The position numbers and the translations under genes were made by a program. Below the pieces are notes generated by a model. It had not been told where the DNA came from. It saw only the letters and a program-made list of their open reading frames with translations, and searched no databases. Of a stretch of DNA of 64,000 bases, positions 24,917 through 34,163 are shown one piece after another. Where the stretch lies: the NCBI GenBank assembly GCA_916715765.1, contig CAKAPG010000002.1, positions 1-64,000 of the forward strand, read 5' to 3'. Each line of letters starts with the position of its first letter. Position 1 is the first letter of the stretch. This DNA is from an uncultured Atopobium sp. (lineage in GTDB: Bacteria; Actinomycetota; Coriobacteriia; Coriobacteriales; Atopobiaceae).

Positions 24917-25912
24917 TTATGCCAGAATAAAGCTAGTCAGGAAGGCAATAAGTCCGCCAAGTGCCATAGTGGCTGGCAGCGTCACAAACCAAGCGGCAAT
25001 AATCTTGCGCGCAACACCCCAGCGCACGGAGCTGCGACGACGAGCAGATCCTGCACCCATGATAGATGTGGTGATGACCTGTGTAGTGGAAACTGGCGCT
25101 CCAAGTGCAGTCATGATCTCAATTGCAACGGTAGAACTTGTTTCGGCGACAAAGCCAATAACTGGCGTGAGCTTAGTAACACCATCGCCAACGGTACGCA
25201 TAATACGACCGCCGCCAATGGAAGTTCCTAGCGCCATAGTTGTAGCGCAGAGCAGCTTGACCCACAGAGGAATGCCCATGGAAGGATCGTGCAGACCTGC
25301 GGTTACCAGCGCTAACGTGATGATTCCCATAGTCTTCTGAGCATCGTTGTTGCCGTGACTGTATGCCATAAACGCAGCTGAGAGCACCTGAAGACGGTGG
25401 AAGAGACCGTTTGCCTTTTTAGGTGGCCAATCAGCAAAGATCTCAAATACCAGCTTCATAATGAGGTAGCCCAGAGCCATGCCAATAAGTGGCGAGGTAA
25501 AGAGAGGGATAACAACCTTCTCGATGACGCCCGCCCACAGAATATGGCCCGTGCTGCCTGTAAATACGATGGTTGCGCCAATAAGGCTGCCGATAAGCGC
25601 ATGCGAAGACGAACTTGGAATTGAGAACCACCAGGTAAAGAGGTCCCAAATGATAGCGCCCATCAATGCAGCAAAAATAACGTAGAGCTGTAGCTGAATA
25701 TCAACCAGACCAGACGCAATGGTCATAGCGACCTTCTCGCTCATAAGTGCACCGATAAAGTTCATGATAGCCGACATGATAATTGCTGTGCGTAGAGGCA
25801 AAGCCTTGGTATACACCGTGGTTGCAATAGCGTTTGCGGTGTCGTGGAAGCCATTGATGAACTCAAATATCAAAGCGGAAACAAGTACCGCAATAAGCAA
25901 GATGCTAGCCAT
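24917..25912 (-). CDS. pit: Pit family inorganic phosphate transporter
   Basis: This 331-residue membrane protein has about ten helices and the Pit signature repeats: FINGFHDTANAIATTVYTKAL near the N-terminus and FMAYSHGNNDAQKTMGIITLAL in the second half. It imports phosphate, probably as a metal phosphate, with protons. The start overlaps the end of the DUF47 gene by 8 bp, so translation is coupled. The pair is a standard Pit-accessory unit. Confidence 0.9.
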   Translation of the reverse strand: MASILLIAVLVSALIFEFINGFHDTANAIATTVYTKALPLRTAIIMSAIMNFIGALMSEKVAMTIASGLVDIQLQLYVIFAALMGAIIWDLFTWWFSIPSSSSHALIGSLIGATIVFTGSTGHILWAGVIEKVVIPLFTSPLIGMALGYLIMKLVFEIFADWPPKKANGLFHRLQVLSAAFMAYSHGNNDAQKTMGIITLALVTAGLHDPSMGIPLWVKLLCATTMALGTSIGGGRIMRTVGDGVTKLTPVIGFVAETSSTVAIEIMTALGAPVSTTQVITTSIMGAGSARRRSSVRWGVARKIIAAWFVTLPATMALGGLIAFLTSFILA

Positions 25913-26528
25913 TTTTCACGATGACATTCTGAACAGCGTTTGCAACATGCTTGCAAGCGTCAAGGGTTGACTCAAGTCTATCCAAAAGGCTCTTCCACTT
26001 AAGAACCTCAATCGGATCATCAACGTTTCTGAAAATAGAGCTCAGGGCGTTACGATAAACAACATCACCCTGGTCCTCATACTCATTTGCAGAGCGTGTA
26101 TGGCGAATGACAGAATCATCCTTGTGATAATCAGGGAGACGATCAAAGGCCTTTTGCAGCTCCTCCGATGCAAACAGAATCAGATGTGCTACCTGAACTG
26201 CCTCTGGACGCATCTCTTTAATGTCATACATACTGAGGTGTGCAGAGACACTTTCAATACCGTCTGCAATCTCGTCCATAAGCAGAGCAAGACGCGAGAT
26301 GTCCTCGCGATCAAATGGCGTAATAAAAGACGTGTTAAGGGTGGAAATAATCTTTCCTACCTGGTCATCGCAGAGTGTCTCGTAGTTCTTGATTTGGACT
26401 TCATAATCTTCTGAACTTGGGAATGACTCCATATAGGAGACAAAGAGTTTTGCCGTAGAAACAATTAACGCTGAAAACTCAGAGAACATGCTGTAGAACT
26501 CATCTTCTCTACGAGAAACTCGGCTCAT
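25905..26528 (-). CDS. DUF47/PhoU-like accessory protein of Pit
   Basis: This 207-residue all-helical protein has the DUF47 pattern, including EDISRLALLMDEIADGIES and a C-terminal LDRLESTLDACKHVANAVQN. Members of this family sit beside Pit transporters and are thought to modulate them. The ATG at 26528 has GAAGGG upstream, preferred over 14 extra N-terminal codons. It overlaps the pit start. Confidence 0.85.
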   Translation of the reverse strand: MSRVSRREDEFYSMFSEFSALIVSTAKLFVSYMESFPSSEDYEVQIKNYETLCDDQVGKIISTLNTSFITPFDREDISRLALLMDEIADGIESVSAHLSMYDIKEMRPEAVQVAHLILFASEELQKAFDRLPDYHKDDSVIRHTRSANEYEDQGDVVYRNALSSIFRNVDDPIEVLKWKSLLDRLESTLDACKHVANAVQNVIVKNG

Positions 26529-26677
26529 ATGACGCCCTTCACTTGGACTTTTTATTACATATACAAACACATTTAGTATAGCTGTTTAAGGCGTATATAC
26601 TGAGGATAATAGCAATTTCTGACTCACAATAAAGGACATCTTGTACGTAATAAAATATGGGACAGGGAGGCAAGATT

Positions 26678-27031
26678 ATGCGAGAAAAACTGTTTGATTA
26701 CATTGCAAATCAGTACGGTATAAACCCCGACTATCCCTTCTCGACAGCTCCAACGTATGCTGTTTTACGCCACCCGCACAATAATAAGTGGTTTGCGCTT
26801 GTTGCTGATGTACCTGGTAAAAAGCTAGGCTTGAAAGAATTCAGACGCTACGATCTTGTTAATGTAAAAATAGATGATCCATTTCTTCTGGAAATGCTTC
26901 TACATCAAGATGGTTATTTGCCTGCGTACCACATGAATAAAGAGTATTGGATTTCCATACTTTTGGATGGCTCCATTGACTTTGATGAGCTCTGCCAATG
27001 GATTGATGCGAGTTATTCGGCAACAAACTAA
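26678..27031 (+). CDS. MmcQ/YjbR family protein
   Basis: This 117-residue protein has the CyaY-like fold family pattern: FDYIANQYGINPDYPF, then FALVADVPGKKLGL, LVNVKIDDPFLLEMLL, GYLPAYHMNKEYWISILLDG and a C-terminal LCQWIDASYSAT. The family is widely conserved and sometimes called DNA-binding, but its role is unclear. The ATG at 26678 has GGGAGG upstream. Single gene. Confidence 0.85.
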   Translation: MREKLFDYIANQYGINPDYPFSTAPTYAVLRHPHNNKWFALVADVPGKKLGLKEFRRYDLVNVKIDDPFLLEMLLHQDGYLPAYHMNKEYWISILLDGSIDFDELCQWIDASYSATN

Positions 27032-27099
27032 CGAATATCTTCTTAAGTGATTGGGTAAGAACCAGCAACCCGTTAATTAATCATTGGAGGTTACTTTAC

Positions 27100-27384
27100 A
27101 TGACAGAGAAGCGCGCTATTACGTTTGACGAGAACTTCTTCAACAGGATGGGACAGATCGGCAGCGTACTATCAGTCATGATGTATGTGTCTTATATTCC
27201 TCAGATTACCAATAACCTTGCTGGAAATAAGGGTAGTTTTATCCAGCCGCTGGTTGCTATGATCAACTGCATCGTGTGGTTTGTTTACGGCGCCTTCAAG
27301 AAAGAACGAGATGTTCCCATTATGATTGCTAACGCCCCTGGTATTCTCTTTGGACTTGTTACTGCGCTAACCGCACTACTATAA
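27100..27384 (+). CDS. SemiSWEET family sugar transporter (second copy)
   Basis: This 94-residue three-helix protein has MMYVSYIPQITNNLAGNKG (PQ motif), MINCIVWFVYGAF and MIANAPGILFGLVTALTALL. It differs enough from the copy at 23819 to be a separate subtype, with a longer polar N-terminus. Its ribosome binding site (TGGAGG) is not hidden in a hairpin. It may be co-transcribed with the membrane protein that follows 45 bases later. Confidence 0.85.
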   Translation: MTEKRAITFDENFFNRMGQIGSVLSVMMYVSYIPQITNNLAGNKGSFIQPLVAMINCIVWFVYGAFKKERDVPIMIANAPGILFGLVTALTALL

Positions 27385-27429
27385 GCGGAGAAACACGCAG
27401 CAAGCTAACTCAGTAAATAAGGCGGTCAT

Positions 27430-27843
27430 ATGGCACTTATGGATGTCTATAAGGTTATCTGTATTCCTATGACTGCCTTTTACTTTTTTACGGTGTATCT
27501 GCTTCTTGGAAAGAGGGACTTGAGCAAAGTTTTTAAGCACACAAACTTTGATCTACTCCGTTTTGGAATGCTCATGCTCTTCTATATCTTTGTGGGCATC
27601 GCATTTTTTATCGCCATAATGTTTCTTACGACAGAAGCTGCGCTGAAACAGCAATTTCTTGTTCCAGCCCTTATGGGCATTGGCGTCCTTATTATTATCT
27701 GTGGCGTCTTCACACAAATAGCCAAACACTCTACTCACGAGACCCTGCAGACTATTAGGGACATAACTGTGCCTCTTATCTGGGGCGTTGTATCGTTTGC
27801 GTATATGCAAACTGCATTCTATTTAGTGGGCCTGGCAAAATAG
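27430..27843 (+). CDS. Small four-helix membrane protein, unknown function
   Basis: This 137-residue protein has four hydrophobic helices (about 8-27, 46-67, 80-97, 115-133). The inter-helix region contains QIAKHSTHETLQTIRD. It has an AAGGCGG ribosome binding site and the same strand as the SemiSWEET 45 bases upstream, which suggests an accessory role in uptake. No family recognised. Confidence 0.65.
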   Translation: MALMDVYKVICIPMTAFYFFTVYLLLGKRDLSKVFKHTNFDLLRFGMLMLFYIFVGIAFFIAIMFLTTEAALKQQFLVPALMGIGVLIIICGVFTQIAKHSTHETLQTIRDITVPLIWGVVSFAYMQTAFYLVGLAK

Positions 27844-27895
27844 TTTTTCTTCTCGGCGCTTGTCTTTAAGCACCTGACTATACTTCGGAATACTT

Positions 27896-28990
27896 CTATG
27901 CTTCAGAAGGCTGCTGTACTTCAGAAGACTTCTGCGCTTCAAGGGCCTTCTGACGGCGCTTTTTAAGGTATCTTCCAAGCGGAGCAGTAACAACAAAGTG
28001 ATTCACAAACGCTCCGCAAGTTGCTAGCAAAGCTGCAACCAGTGCATTTACATAAGGATGCCATGCTGGGAAGTACTGGACCAGTGCTTGCTGAATTGGA
28101 AAAGCCCACAAGTAAATACCATAGGACAGCTCAAATTTAGTGCCAAATTTACTAAAGTGGTTACCCATTCCATACGCAAGGCAGAAGCAAGCAATAGGGA
28201 AAACCGTCAGCATTGCCAGATTATCGATGCCGCTAAAGACCATAACAAACCACAGAACAATCGACGCAAGGCCTAAAACAGGTGAGATAGTGACGTGATC
28301 TCTAAATACCCAGATTAAAACGCCCAGATAAAATAGAAGAACCGCACGCACAACGCTCAGCTGAAGCGGAGAAAACTTCACGTAATACACTGCTGCCAAC
28401 ACAAAAACAGGTACCGAGAGCAGCAAAAACTTCTTTTTGTCAAACTTAGTAAGTTTGTAGCTGATAAAACACAGAATGTAGCAGATAAACTCAACAGGAA
28501 GCGTCCACAACGCAGCATTTACCACGTCACCCGAAGGGTTGTTGGTAAACACTCCTGGCAACTGATGCACCATGATTAAGACGCCATTGAGCAGGTACTT
28601 GTACGTCTGTGGAATAGTAAAATACTCCACAGGTGAAAGCGTTGAAAGCATTGGACCAAGTACAAACGCAGTCAAAATAACAACAAATAGAAGCTCGGGA
28701 AAAAGCCTCAAAATGCGTGCCGAGAAGAACTTTTTTGCCTCAGGATAATGCTCGCAACTACGAGCAATCAAAAACCCGCCAAACAAGAAGAAGACGCCAA
28801 CGGAAACACCGCCGGGACTCAAACGATCCCCTGTTACCTTCAGCAAATAGCTGCCGGCATCACCGCCTAAGACTACTGAATAGCAGTGAGAAACAATGAC
28901 CATCAGCGCAGCAATAAACCTCATAAAGTTCAGGTTATTGACGCGCGATGTTGCTACGTCGCTCAGTTTGATCTGGGCACTTCTCGCCAT
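27896..28990 (-). CDS. Acyltransferase 3 family membrane protein
   Basis: This 364-residue protein has about ten helices and the acyltransferase-3 start: NNLNFMRFIAALMVIVSHCYSV, with the catalytic His in SHC, then GVSVGVFFLFGGFLIARS. These enzymes O-acetylate cell-surface polysaccharides or peptidoglycan. The ATG directly follows the purN stop, so it is co-translated at the end of purF-purM-purN. The first codons (ATGGCGAGAAGT) contain one copy of the dispersed GGCGAGAA motif. The C-terminal tail is a low-complexity Gln/Ser/Glu stretch. Confidence 0.85.
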   Translation of the reverse strand: MARSAQIKLSDVATSRVNNLNFMRFIAALMVIVSHCYSVVLGGDAGSYLLKVTGDRLSPGGVSVGVFFLFGGFLIARSCEHYPEAKKFFSARILRLFPELLFVVILTAFVLGPMLSTLSPVEYFTIPQTYKYLLNGVLIMVHQLPGVFTNNPSGDVVNAALWTLPVEFICYILCFISYKLTKFDKKKFLLLSVPVFVLAAVYYVKFSPLQLSVVRAVLLFYLGVLIWVFRDHVTISPVLGLASIVLWFVMVFSGIDNLAMLTVFPIACFCLAYGMGNHFSKFGTKFELSYGIYLWAFPIQQALVQYFPAWHPYVNALVAALLATCGAFVNHFVVTAPLGRYLKKRRQKALEAQKSSEVQQPSEA

Positions 28991-29605
28991 TTACTTGCCT
29001 GCCTTTATGCGAACCTTTTGGCTCTCAACGTGAACCTTATCCTGTGCAAAGAGCTGCAAAACCTCAGGATACAGCTGATGCTCTACCTGATGAATTGCCT
29101 CTTCAAGCTGGTCAACAGTCCAGCCCTCCTCAACCACAACAGGTCGCTGGGCAATAATAGGGCCGCGGTCGTAATCAGCGTTTGCCAGGTGAACGGTGAC
29201 GCCCGTCACCTTAACGCCGTATTCAAACGCATCCTGAATAGCGTGCGCGCCGCGGAAGCTTGGCAACAGCGCCGGGTGCAGGTTGAGCACGCGATTAGGG
29301 AAGGTGTTCAGAATAGGAACGCCAACTTTACGCATGTAACCAGCCATAACAACATAATCAACGTTATAGCGCTTGAGCTCGGTAGCAATCACCATGTCCG
29401 CAACAAACGGATCCTCGTACGTCTCTTTTGAGAGCGTCAGCGTTTGCAGACCAGCCGCTTCTGCCCTTTTCAAACCATATGCGCTAGGGCGAGAAGACAC
29501 AACCAGTTCAATGGTTGCATCCAACGTACCAGCCTGGATGGCATCAATGATGGCCTGGAGGTTGGTGCCTGAACCAGAAAGAAGAACGCCAAGCTTAATT
29601 GGCAT
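28991..29605 (-). CDS. purN: Phosphoribosylglycinamide formyltransferase PurN
   Basis: This 204-residue enzyme transfers the formyl group of 10-formyl-THF to GAR in step 3 of purine synthesis. The motifs are IKLGVLLSGSGTNLQAIID, VVMAGYMRKVG, the catalytic Asn/His in RVLNLHPALLPSFRG, and GVTVHLANADYDRGPIIAQ. The ATG at 29605 lies within the end of purM (11-bp overlap) and has GGAAAGG upstream. The ancestral frame extends further but the extra residues do not fit. Confidence 0.92.
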   Translation of the reverse strand: MPIKLGVLLSGSGTNLQAIIDAIQAGTLDATIELVVSSRPSAYGLKRAEAAGLQTLTLSKETYEDPFVADMVIATELKRYNVDYVVMAGYMRKVGVPILNTFPNRVLNLHPALLPSFRGAHAIQDAFEYGVKVTGVTVHLANADYDRGPIIAQRPVVVEEGWTVDQLEEAIHQVEHQLYPEVLQLFAQDKVHVESQKVRIKAGK

Positions 29606-30683
29606 CGTTGTAGACCACCTTTCCGGTGCCTGGGATAATCTGACCCATGACAAATGGCTCAAAACCCTGCTCAGAGAGGGCCTCTGCTACGTCGTCAACA
29701 TCATCCATGTCCACGATAAGAGCCATGCCAACACCCATGTTGAAGGTGCGATACTGCTCATCAAGGGACAGGTTTGCGGCATTAGAAACATAAGAAATAA
29801 CAGGTGGAATAGACCATGCAGGACCAGCCTCTCCACCACGATCAACCTCTGCATCAAGGTGAGATGGAAGTGCGCGGTTAAGGTTCTCGGTGATTCCACC
29901 ACCGGTGATGTGCGCCATAGCCTTGATAGGTGCGCCTGCACGAAGAGCAGCAAGCAATCCACCTGCATAAATGGTGGTTGGACGCAAAACGGCATCTGCA
30001 AGTGACTCGCCGTCAAGCTCCTCCAGAGGCTGGTTGAGCTCCTCGACCGTCTTGCCCTCAATGGCCACCTTGCGAACCAGCGAATATCCGTTGGAGTGAA
30101 TGCCAGAAGAAGGAAGTCCCAGGATAATATCACCCTCACTGACCTTCTCGGGACCTAAGATCTTTGGTTTATCCACAACGCCTACGACAAAGCCAGCCAG
30201 ATCGTAGTCGTCTGGGTTCATAACGCCTGGATGCTCGGCCATCTCGCCACCAACCAGCGCACAACCACTCTTGCGGCAACCCTCTGCAATACCACCGACA
30301 ACCTCGGCAACAGCCTCAGCTTTAAGCTTGCCCACGGCTACGTAATCCAGGAAGAACAGAGGCTCAGCGCCCATAGGGACAATGTCATCAACGCACATTG
30401 CAACCAGGTCCTCGCCCACCGTGTTGTGGCGGTTGAGCAGCTGAGCAATGGCAAGCTTGGTGCCAACGCCGTCGGTGCCGCTGACCAGTACGGGCTCCTC
30501 CATGTCCTTCAGAGCCGCAGCCGAGAAGCAGGAGCCAAAGCCGCCCAGGCCGCCGATGACCTCGGGACGAGTAGTTGTAGCAACAGCAGCTTTGATGGCG
30601 TCGACAGCGCGAGCGCCCTCATCAACGTCAACGCCTGCGTCGGCGTAGGTAATCTGCTTAGCTGGATCAGCGGAAGTGGTCAT
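29595..30683 (-). CDS. purM: Phosphoribosylformylglycinamidine cyclo-ligase PurM
   Basis: This 362-residue AIR synthetase closes the imidazole ring from FGAM with ATP (purine step 5). Family marks are ITYADAGVDVDEGARAVDAI, VLVSGTDGVGTKL, MCVDDIVPMGAEPLFFLDY, GGEMAEHPGV and SSGIHSNGYSLVRK, then ITGGGITENLNRALP. It starts 11 nt after the purF stop and overlaps purN. Confidence 0.94.
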   Translation of the reverse strand: MTTSADPAKQITYADAGVDVDEGARAVDAIKAAVATTTRPEVIGGLGGFGSCFSAAALKDMEEPVLVSGTDGVGTKLAIAQLLNRHNTVGEDLVAMCVDDIVPMGAEPLFFLDYVAVGKLKAEAVAEVVGGIAEGCRKSGCALVGGEMAEHPGVMNPDDYDLAGFVVGVVDKPKILGPEKVSEGDIILGLPSSGIHSNGYSLVRKVAIEGKTVEELNQPLEELDGESLADAVLRPTTIYAGGLLAALRAGAPIKAMAHITGGGITENLNRALPSHLDAEVDRGGEAGPAWSIPPVISYVSNAANLSLDEQYRTFNMGVGMALIVDMDDVDDVAEALSEQGFEPFVMGQIIPGTGKVVYNDAN

Positions 30684-30694
30684 TGTTTCTCCCC

Positions 30695-32188
30695 TTACTG
30701 CTCTGAGGGCATAAGGCCCTGATCAATTAACTGCTGTTCTACCTGGTCAAACTTTAGTGCATACGACGGGTGCAAGTTATCGGGCTTGTTCTCTGGCAAA
30801 AACCTCTGGTGGAAGTCCTCGGGAATTGCCACGGGATATTTGCCGCTAAAACAGGACTCGCAATAGCCTCTTGAGGGTACGCACGCCAGCAGGCCCTCGA
30901 GGCTCAAGAAGCCCAATGAATCTGCGCCGATATACTCGCAAATTTCTTCTGTACTCATTTTTGCTGCAACAAGCTGGTGCTGATCAGCGGTATCAATGCC
31001 GTAGAAGCAGGGCCACGCTACCTTAGGAGAAGCGCTTCTGACGTGCACTTCTGTAGCTCCCGCATCTCTGAGCAGCTGAACAATCTGCTTTGAAGTGGTG
31101 CCGCGAACAACAGAATCGTCCACCATCACAATGCGCTTATCTGCGACAACGTCTGAAAGCGCGTTAAGCTTCAGACGAACACCCAGCTCACGAAGCTGTT
31201 GCGTAGGCTGAATGAATGTTCTGGCAACGTAGCGATTCTTGATGAGACCGGTACCAAAAGGCACGTCCAGCTCTTGCGCAAAGCCCTCAGCTGCAGGAAC
31301 ACCGGAATCTGGCACACCAATTACCAGGTCAACGTCTGCTGGCGTCTCTTTTGCCAGCTGACGACCCATCTGGTGACGGACGGAATATACCGAGCGGCCA
31401 CTGATAATAGAGTCAGGGCGCGAGAAATACACCTGCTCAAAAATGCAATCTGCCTGCTGACGAGGAGCAAGTCCCATCTCGGAAGACAGGCCGTTGTCTG
31501 AGATACGGATAATCTCACCAGGGGCAACTTCACGCACATACGTGGCGCCCACGATATCCAGCGCGCACGTCTCGGATGCAACCACCCAGTTATTCTCGCC
31601 TTCCTCGCCAATATGGCCAAGTACCAGCGGACGAATACCGTTAGGATCCCTAAACGCATAGAGGGCGTTCTCGCGGATGAGCACCATGGCGTAACCGCCC
31701 TCGATGAGGTTCATAGTTGCAGCAATACCGGTGCGCAGACGGTGTGTGCGACGAGTAAAGTAGCCGATGAGCTGGGCTGCTACCTCGGAATCCGTGTGCG
31801 ATCTAAAGGAAATCTGGCGAGAAGACAGTTCTTCTCGCAAGGAGTCAAAGTTAACGAGGGTACCGTTATGCGCTAGGGCAATGAGGGTCTCATCGATGGA
31901 CGACATGTGAGGCTGGGCGGACTCCCAACCCTTGGCGCCTGCGGTACCGTAGCGGCAGTGACCGATAGCCACTTTACCTGGCATTGCGTTGAGGTCGTCG
32001 TTGTTGAAAACTTCGGTTACGAGGCCCGTATCTTTTCTGATAAGCACGGTATGGCCGTCGCCGACAGCTATACCTGCGGAATCTTGTCCGCGGTGCTGCA
32101 GGGCGTGCAGCGCAAAATAAGTGAGTCGAGCAACGTCACGGTCAGGCGCCCATACTCCAAAGACGCCACATTCCTCGTGAAGTTCCAT
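30695..32188 (-). CDS. purF: Amidophosphoribosyltransferase PurF
   Basis: This 497-residue enzyme makes phosphoribosylamine from PRPP and glutamine, the first committed purine step. An N-terminal glutaminase begins after a short propeptide with CGVFG (nucleophile Cys); the PRPP loop is MVDDSVVRGTTSKQIVQLL, and C-terminal GLLACVPSRGYCESCFSG holds the typical cysteines. The ATG at 32188 (MELHEECGVFG) was chosen because GGAGGGG lies 6 nt upstream; the longer frame adds 11 residues. First gene of purF-purM-purN-acyltransferase. Confidence 0.94.
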   Translation of the reverse strand: MELHEECGVFGVWAPDRDVARLTYFALHALQHRGQDSAGIAVGDGHTVLIRKDTGLVTEVFNNDDLNAMPGKVAIGHCRYGTAGAKGWESAQPHMSSIDETLIALAHNGTLVNFDSLREELSSRQISFRSHTDSEVAAQLIGYFTRRTHRLRTGIAATMNLIEGGYAMVLIRENALYAFRDPNGIRPLVLGHIGEEGENNWVVASETCALDIVGATYVREVAPGEIIRISDNGLSSEMGLAPRQQADCIFEQVYFSRPDSIISGRSVYSVRHQMGRQLAKETPADVDLVIGVPDSGVPAAEGFAQELDVPFGTGLIKNRYVARTFIQPTQQLRELGVRLKLNALSDVVADKRIVMVDDSVVRGTTSKQIVQLLRDAGATEVHVRSASPKVAWPCFYGIDTADQHQLVAAKMSTEEICEYIGADSLGFLSLEGLLACVPSRGYCESCFSGKYPVAIPEDFHQRFLPENKPDNLHPSYALKFDQVEQQLIDQGLMPSEQ

Positions 32189-32282
32189 TGGATCCCCTCC
32201 GGATGCCTCAGCTTGAGCCACCCTTGATCAAACGCCTCTCACGTCTGGCAACAATACATACAGTGTACCTGGAAATTTACAA

Positions 32283-32315
32283 GAAAAAGCGCTCCGAACA
32301 AATATGTTCGGAGCG
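32283..32315 (-). terminator. Terminator of the sortase gene
   Basis: CGCTCCGAACA (32290-32300) pairs perfectly with TGTTCGGAGCG (32305-32315), and on the minus strand is followed by CTTTTTCTT. It lies about 95 bases past the sortase stop, ahead of the purF terminal region. Confidence 0.8.
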
Positions 32316-32407
32316 TGTAACAATTTTTTAAGAAAGTAGCATTTCACTGCCCTGACTGGAGGCTTCTTGCTGTATCCAATATTCCTTCTGAACCGCCAGT
32401 ATACCGG

Positions 32408-33346
32408 CTACTGAGCCTTTGGCTGTGCCTCAGTCTTTGGAACACAGATGAGCATGGTGCGACCATACTGATCAGTATAATTGCAGGTAAAGAGCGTAAG
32501 AACATGATCCGCGCGAGAAATAACCTCTGCTGCATCTGAACGAGAGCTTACTGCCCTTGAGAGCCTATCTTTTAAGTAAGACCTGAACTCATCAACAGAA
32601 GCAAAGTTAAACTGCCTGACTTCCTCGTCGTCTTCATCGGTGTGATAGGTAAATACCGGCTCAAGTTCATATGTCTGAGTAGGTGTGACGTACCAGATTG
32701 TCTCAACCTTATCGAAGGTTGACTGGTCGTTCATGGCTCCAATGTACTGGAACATAGAGCCGTTTCTCATATGGTGTCCATAGAGAATGGTTTGCTGGTC
32801 AGTAAGGCCGTTTGGATTGTTCTGGTAGTCCATAAAAATCTGACCACCGATTGACCACTCTCCCTTTGCGTTTGTATGCAGGTAGTGATCGTTATCTGTA
32901 GTCTGATACACAGGATAGTTGACTTGCGTATCTGGAATCTGAATCCAGCCGACAACCTGGTTGTTTACTGCCTGAAGACCAGCCCAATCAATAACTGGAG
33001 CCTCGTCTTTTTTCTCGGAAACTGTTGCGTATGTAGCGAGCTCTTCGTTGATGACGTCTTGCTCGTGGTATTCAAGCTGAGTCTTGCCAAACATAACGCC
33101 GGCAACAACCAAGAGGCCAATGCCAACTACCAGCAAGAGCGTGGAAAGAATATAAGCAAAACCCTTCTTCTTAGTGGGTTTCTCGCCAGACTTTTTAGGA
33201 GAGGTTTTTTTGTTGCCCTCTTTTTTTGAAGACGCGGAATTTTTCATAGAAACCATCTCGACGGATGTTTTTGAGGTGTGAGTATTTCCAGCCGTCTGGT
33301 CGTCAGCGGCGAATGAAGCAAAATGCTTGCCGTTTTTTGATTCCAT
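32408..33346 (-). CDS. srtB: Class B sortase
   Basis: This 312-residue transpeptidase has a cytoplasmic Lys/Ser-rich N-terminus (about 1-62), one membrane helix (about 63-86) and the sortase B fold. Catalytic residues are visible: His in ILYGHHM, Cys in LTLFTCNYT and Arg in QYGRTMLIC. Class B sortases anchor NPQTN-like substrates or act as pilus housekeeping anchors. The window's surface protein carries LPETG, which is more usual for class A, so they need not be partners. Single gene between purE and purF. Confidence 0.88.
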   Translation of the reverse strand: MESKNGKHFASFAADDQTAGNTHTSKTSVEMVSMKNSASSKKEGNKKTSPKKSGEKPTKKKGFAYILSTLLLVVGIGLLVVAGVMFGKTQLEYHEQDVINEELATYATVSEKKDEAPVIDWAGLQAVNNQVVGWIQIPDTQVNYPVYQTTDNDHYLHTNAKGEWSIGGQIFMDYQNNPNGLTDQQTILYGHHMRNGSMFQYIGAMNDQSTFDKVETIWYVTPTQTYELEPVFTYHTDEDDEEVRQFNFASVDEFRSYLKDRLSRAVSSRSDAAEVISRADHVLTLFTCNYTDQYGRTMLICVPKTEAQPKAQ

Positions 33347-33471
33347 GCACTTCCCTTCTGAAGGTACTCTTTGTCATACCTTTGTCATACCCCTTAAAAG
33401 TTTAGCTATGCACGAAACAAAAATCTCTGTACATCTTATGAAGTCATCGCATAATCACATTTTGCGATACG

Positions 33472-33511
33472 CAAAACCCGCGCCTCAGATCTCCTGAAGC
33501 GCGGGTCTCGT
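33472..33511 (-). terminator. Terminator of purE
   Basis: ACCCGCGC (33476-33483) pairs with GCGCGGGT (33499-33506); on the minus strand it continues into TTTTGCG. Confidence 0.7.
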
Positions 33512-33585
33512 GTGCGATTGCGGATGCAGGTACGCATGCATGCGAGTTCTATTTGCGGACTACGTGCGAGCGGGTACGAGCTAGC

Positions 33586-34047
33586 TTATGCGTCAGCCAT
33601 CTCAGCTTTAAGCTGGACGATCTTCTCGCGATACTCTGGAAGAGAGGCACCCAAGATTTGGGTAGCGTAAATAGCTGCGTTTTTGGCGCCGTTAATGGCA
33701 ACGCAGGCAACGGGTACACCGGATGGCATCTGCACCATGGAAAGCAGGGAGTCCATGCCGCCGAGATCGGAGGTTTTCATTGGAACGCCAACGACAGGCA
33801 GCGGTGTGAATGCAGCGACAACTCCGCCCAGGTGAGCAGCCTTTCCTGCAGCTGCGATGATTACCTTGAGGCCGCGGTCAGCAGCGGTCTCGGCCCACTG
33901 GTGGACCTTATCTGGAGTGCGGTGTGCAGACGCAATGACCAGCTCATATGGAACGCCAAGGCGCTCGAGCTCAGCGGTGCATCCCTCCATAGTTGCAAGG
34001 TCGCTCTTTGATCCCATGATGATGCCGACAACAGGCTGATCTGCCAT
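33586..34047 (-). CDS. purE: N5-carboxyaminoimidazole ribonucleotide mutase PurE
   Basis: This 153-residue class I PurE has [31 protein letters not shown], and [19 protein letters not shown]. It converts N5-CAIR to CAIR in IMP synthesis. The ATG at 34047 has GGAG upstream. No purK gene is seen beside it. It is divergent from the pyridoxal kinase gene. Confidence 0.93.
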   Translation of the reverse strand: MADQPVVGIIMGSKSDLATMEGCTAELERLGVPYELVIASAHRTPDKVHQWAETAADRGLKVIIAAAGKAAHLGGVVAAFTPLPVVGVPMKTSDLGGMDSLLSMVQMPSGVPVACVAINGAKNAAIYATQILGASLPEYREKIVQLKAEMADA

Positions 34048-34163
34048 CTCTGCTCCTTTGTTACGTCTCTTAAAATAGGCGGATACGTCAAATATCCATC
34101 TCACAGTATAGAGTATGATTTTCTAGAACGTTGGTCCATCAGTCCACGTGAAAGGAAACTGTA

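Noticed and set aside
32189..32407. Purine riboswitch upstream of purF
   Set aside because: No conserved purine-aptamer sequence is seen; the only structure is the sortase terminator hairpin.
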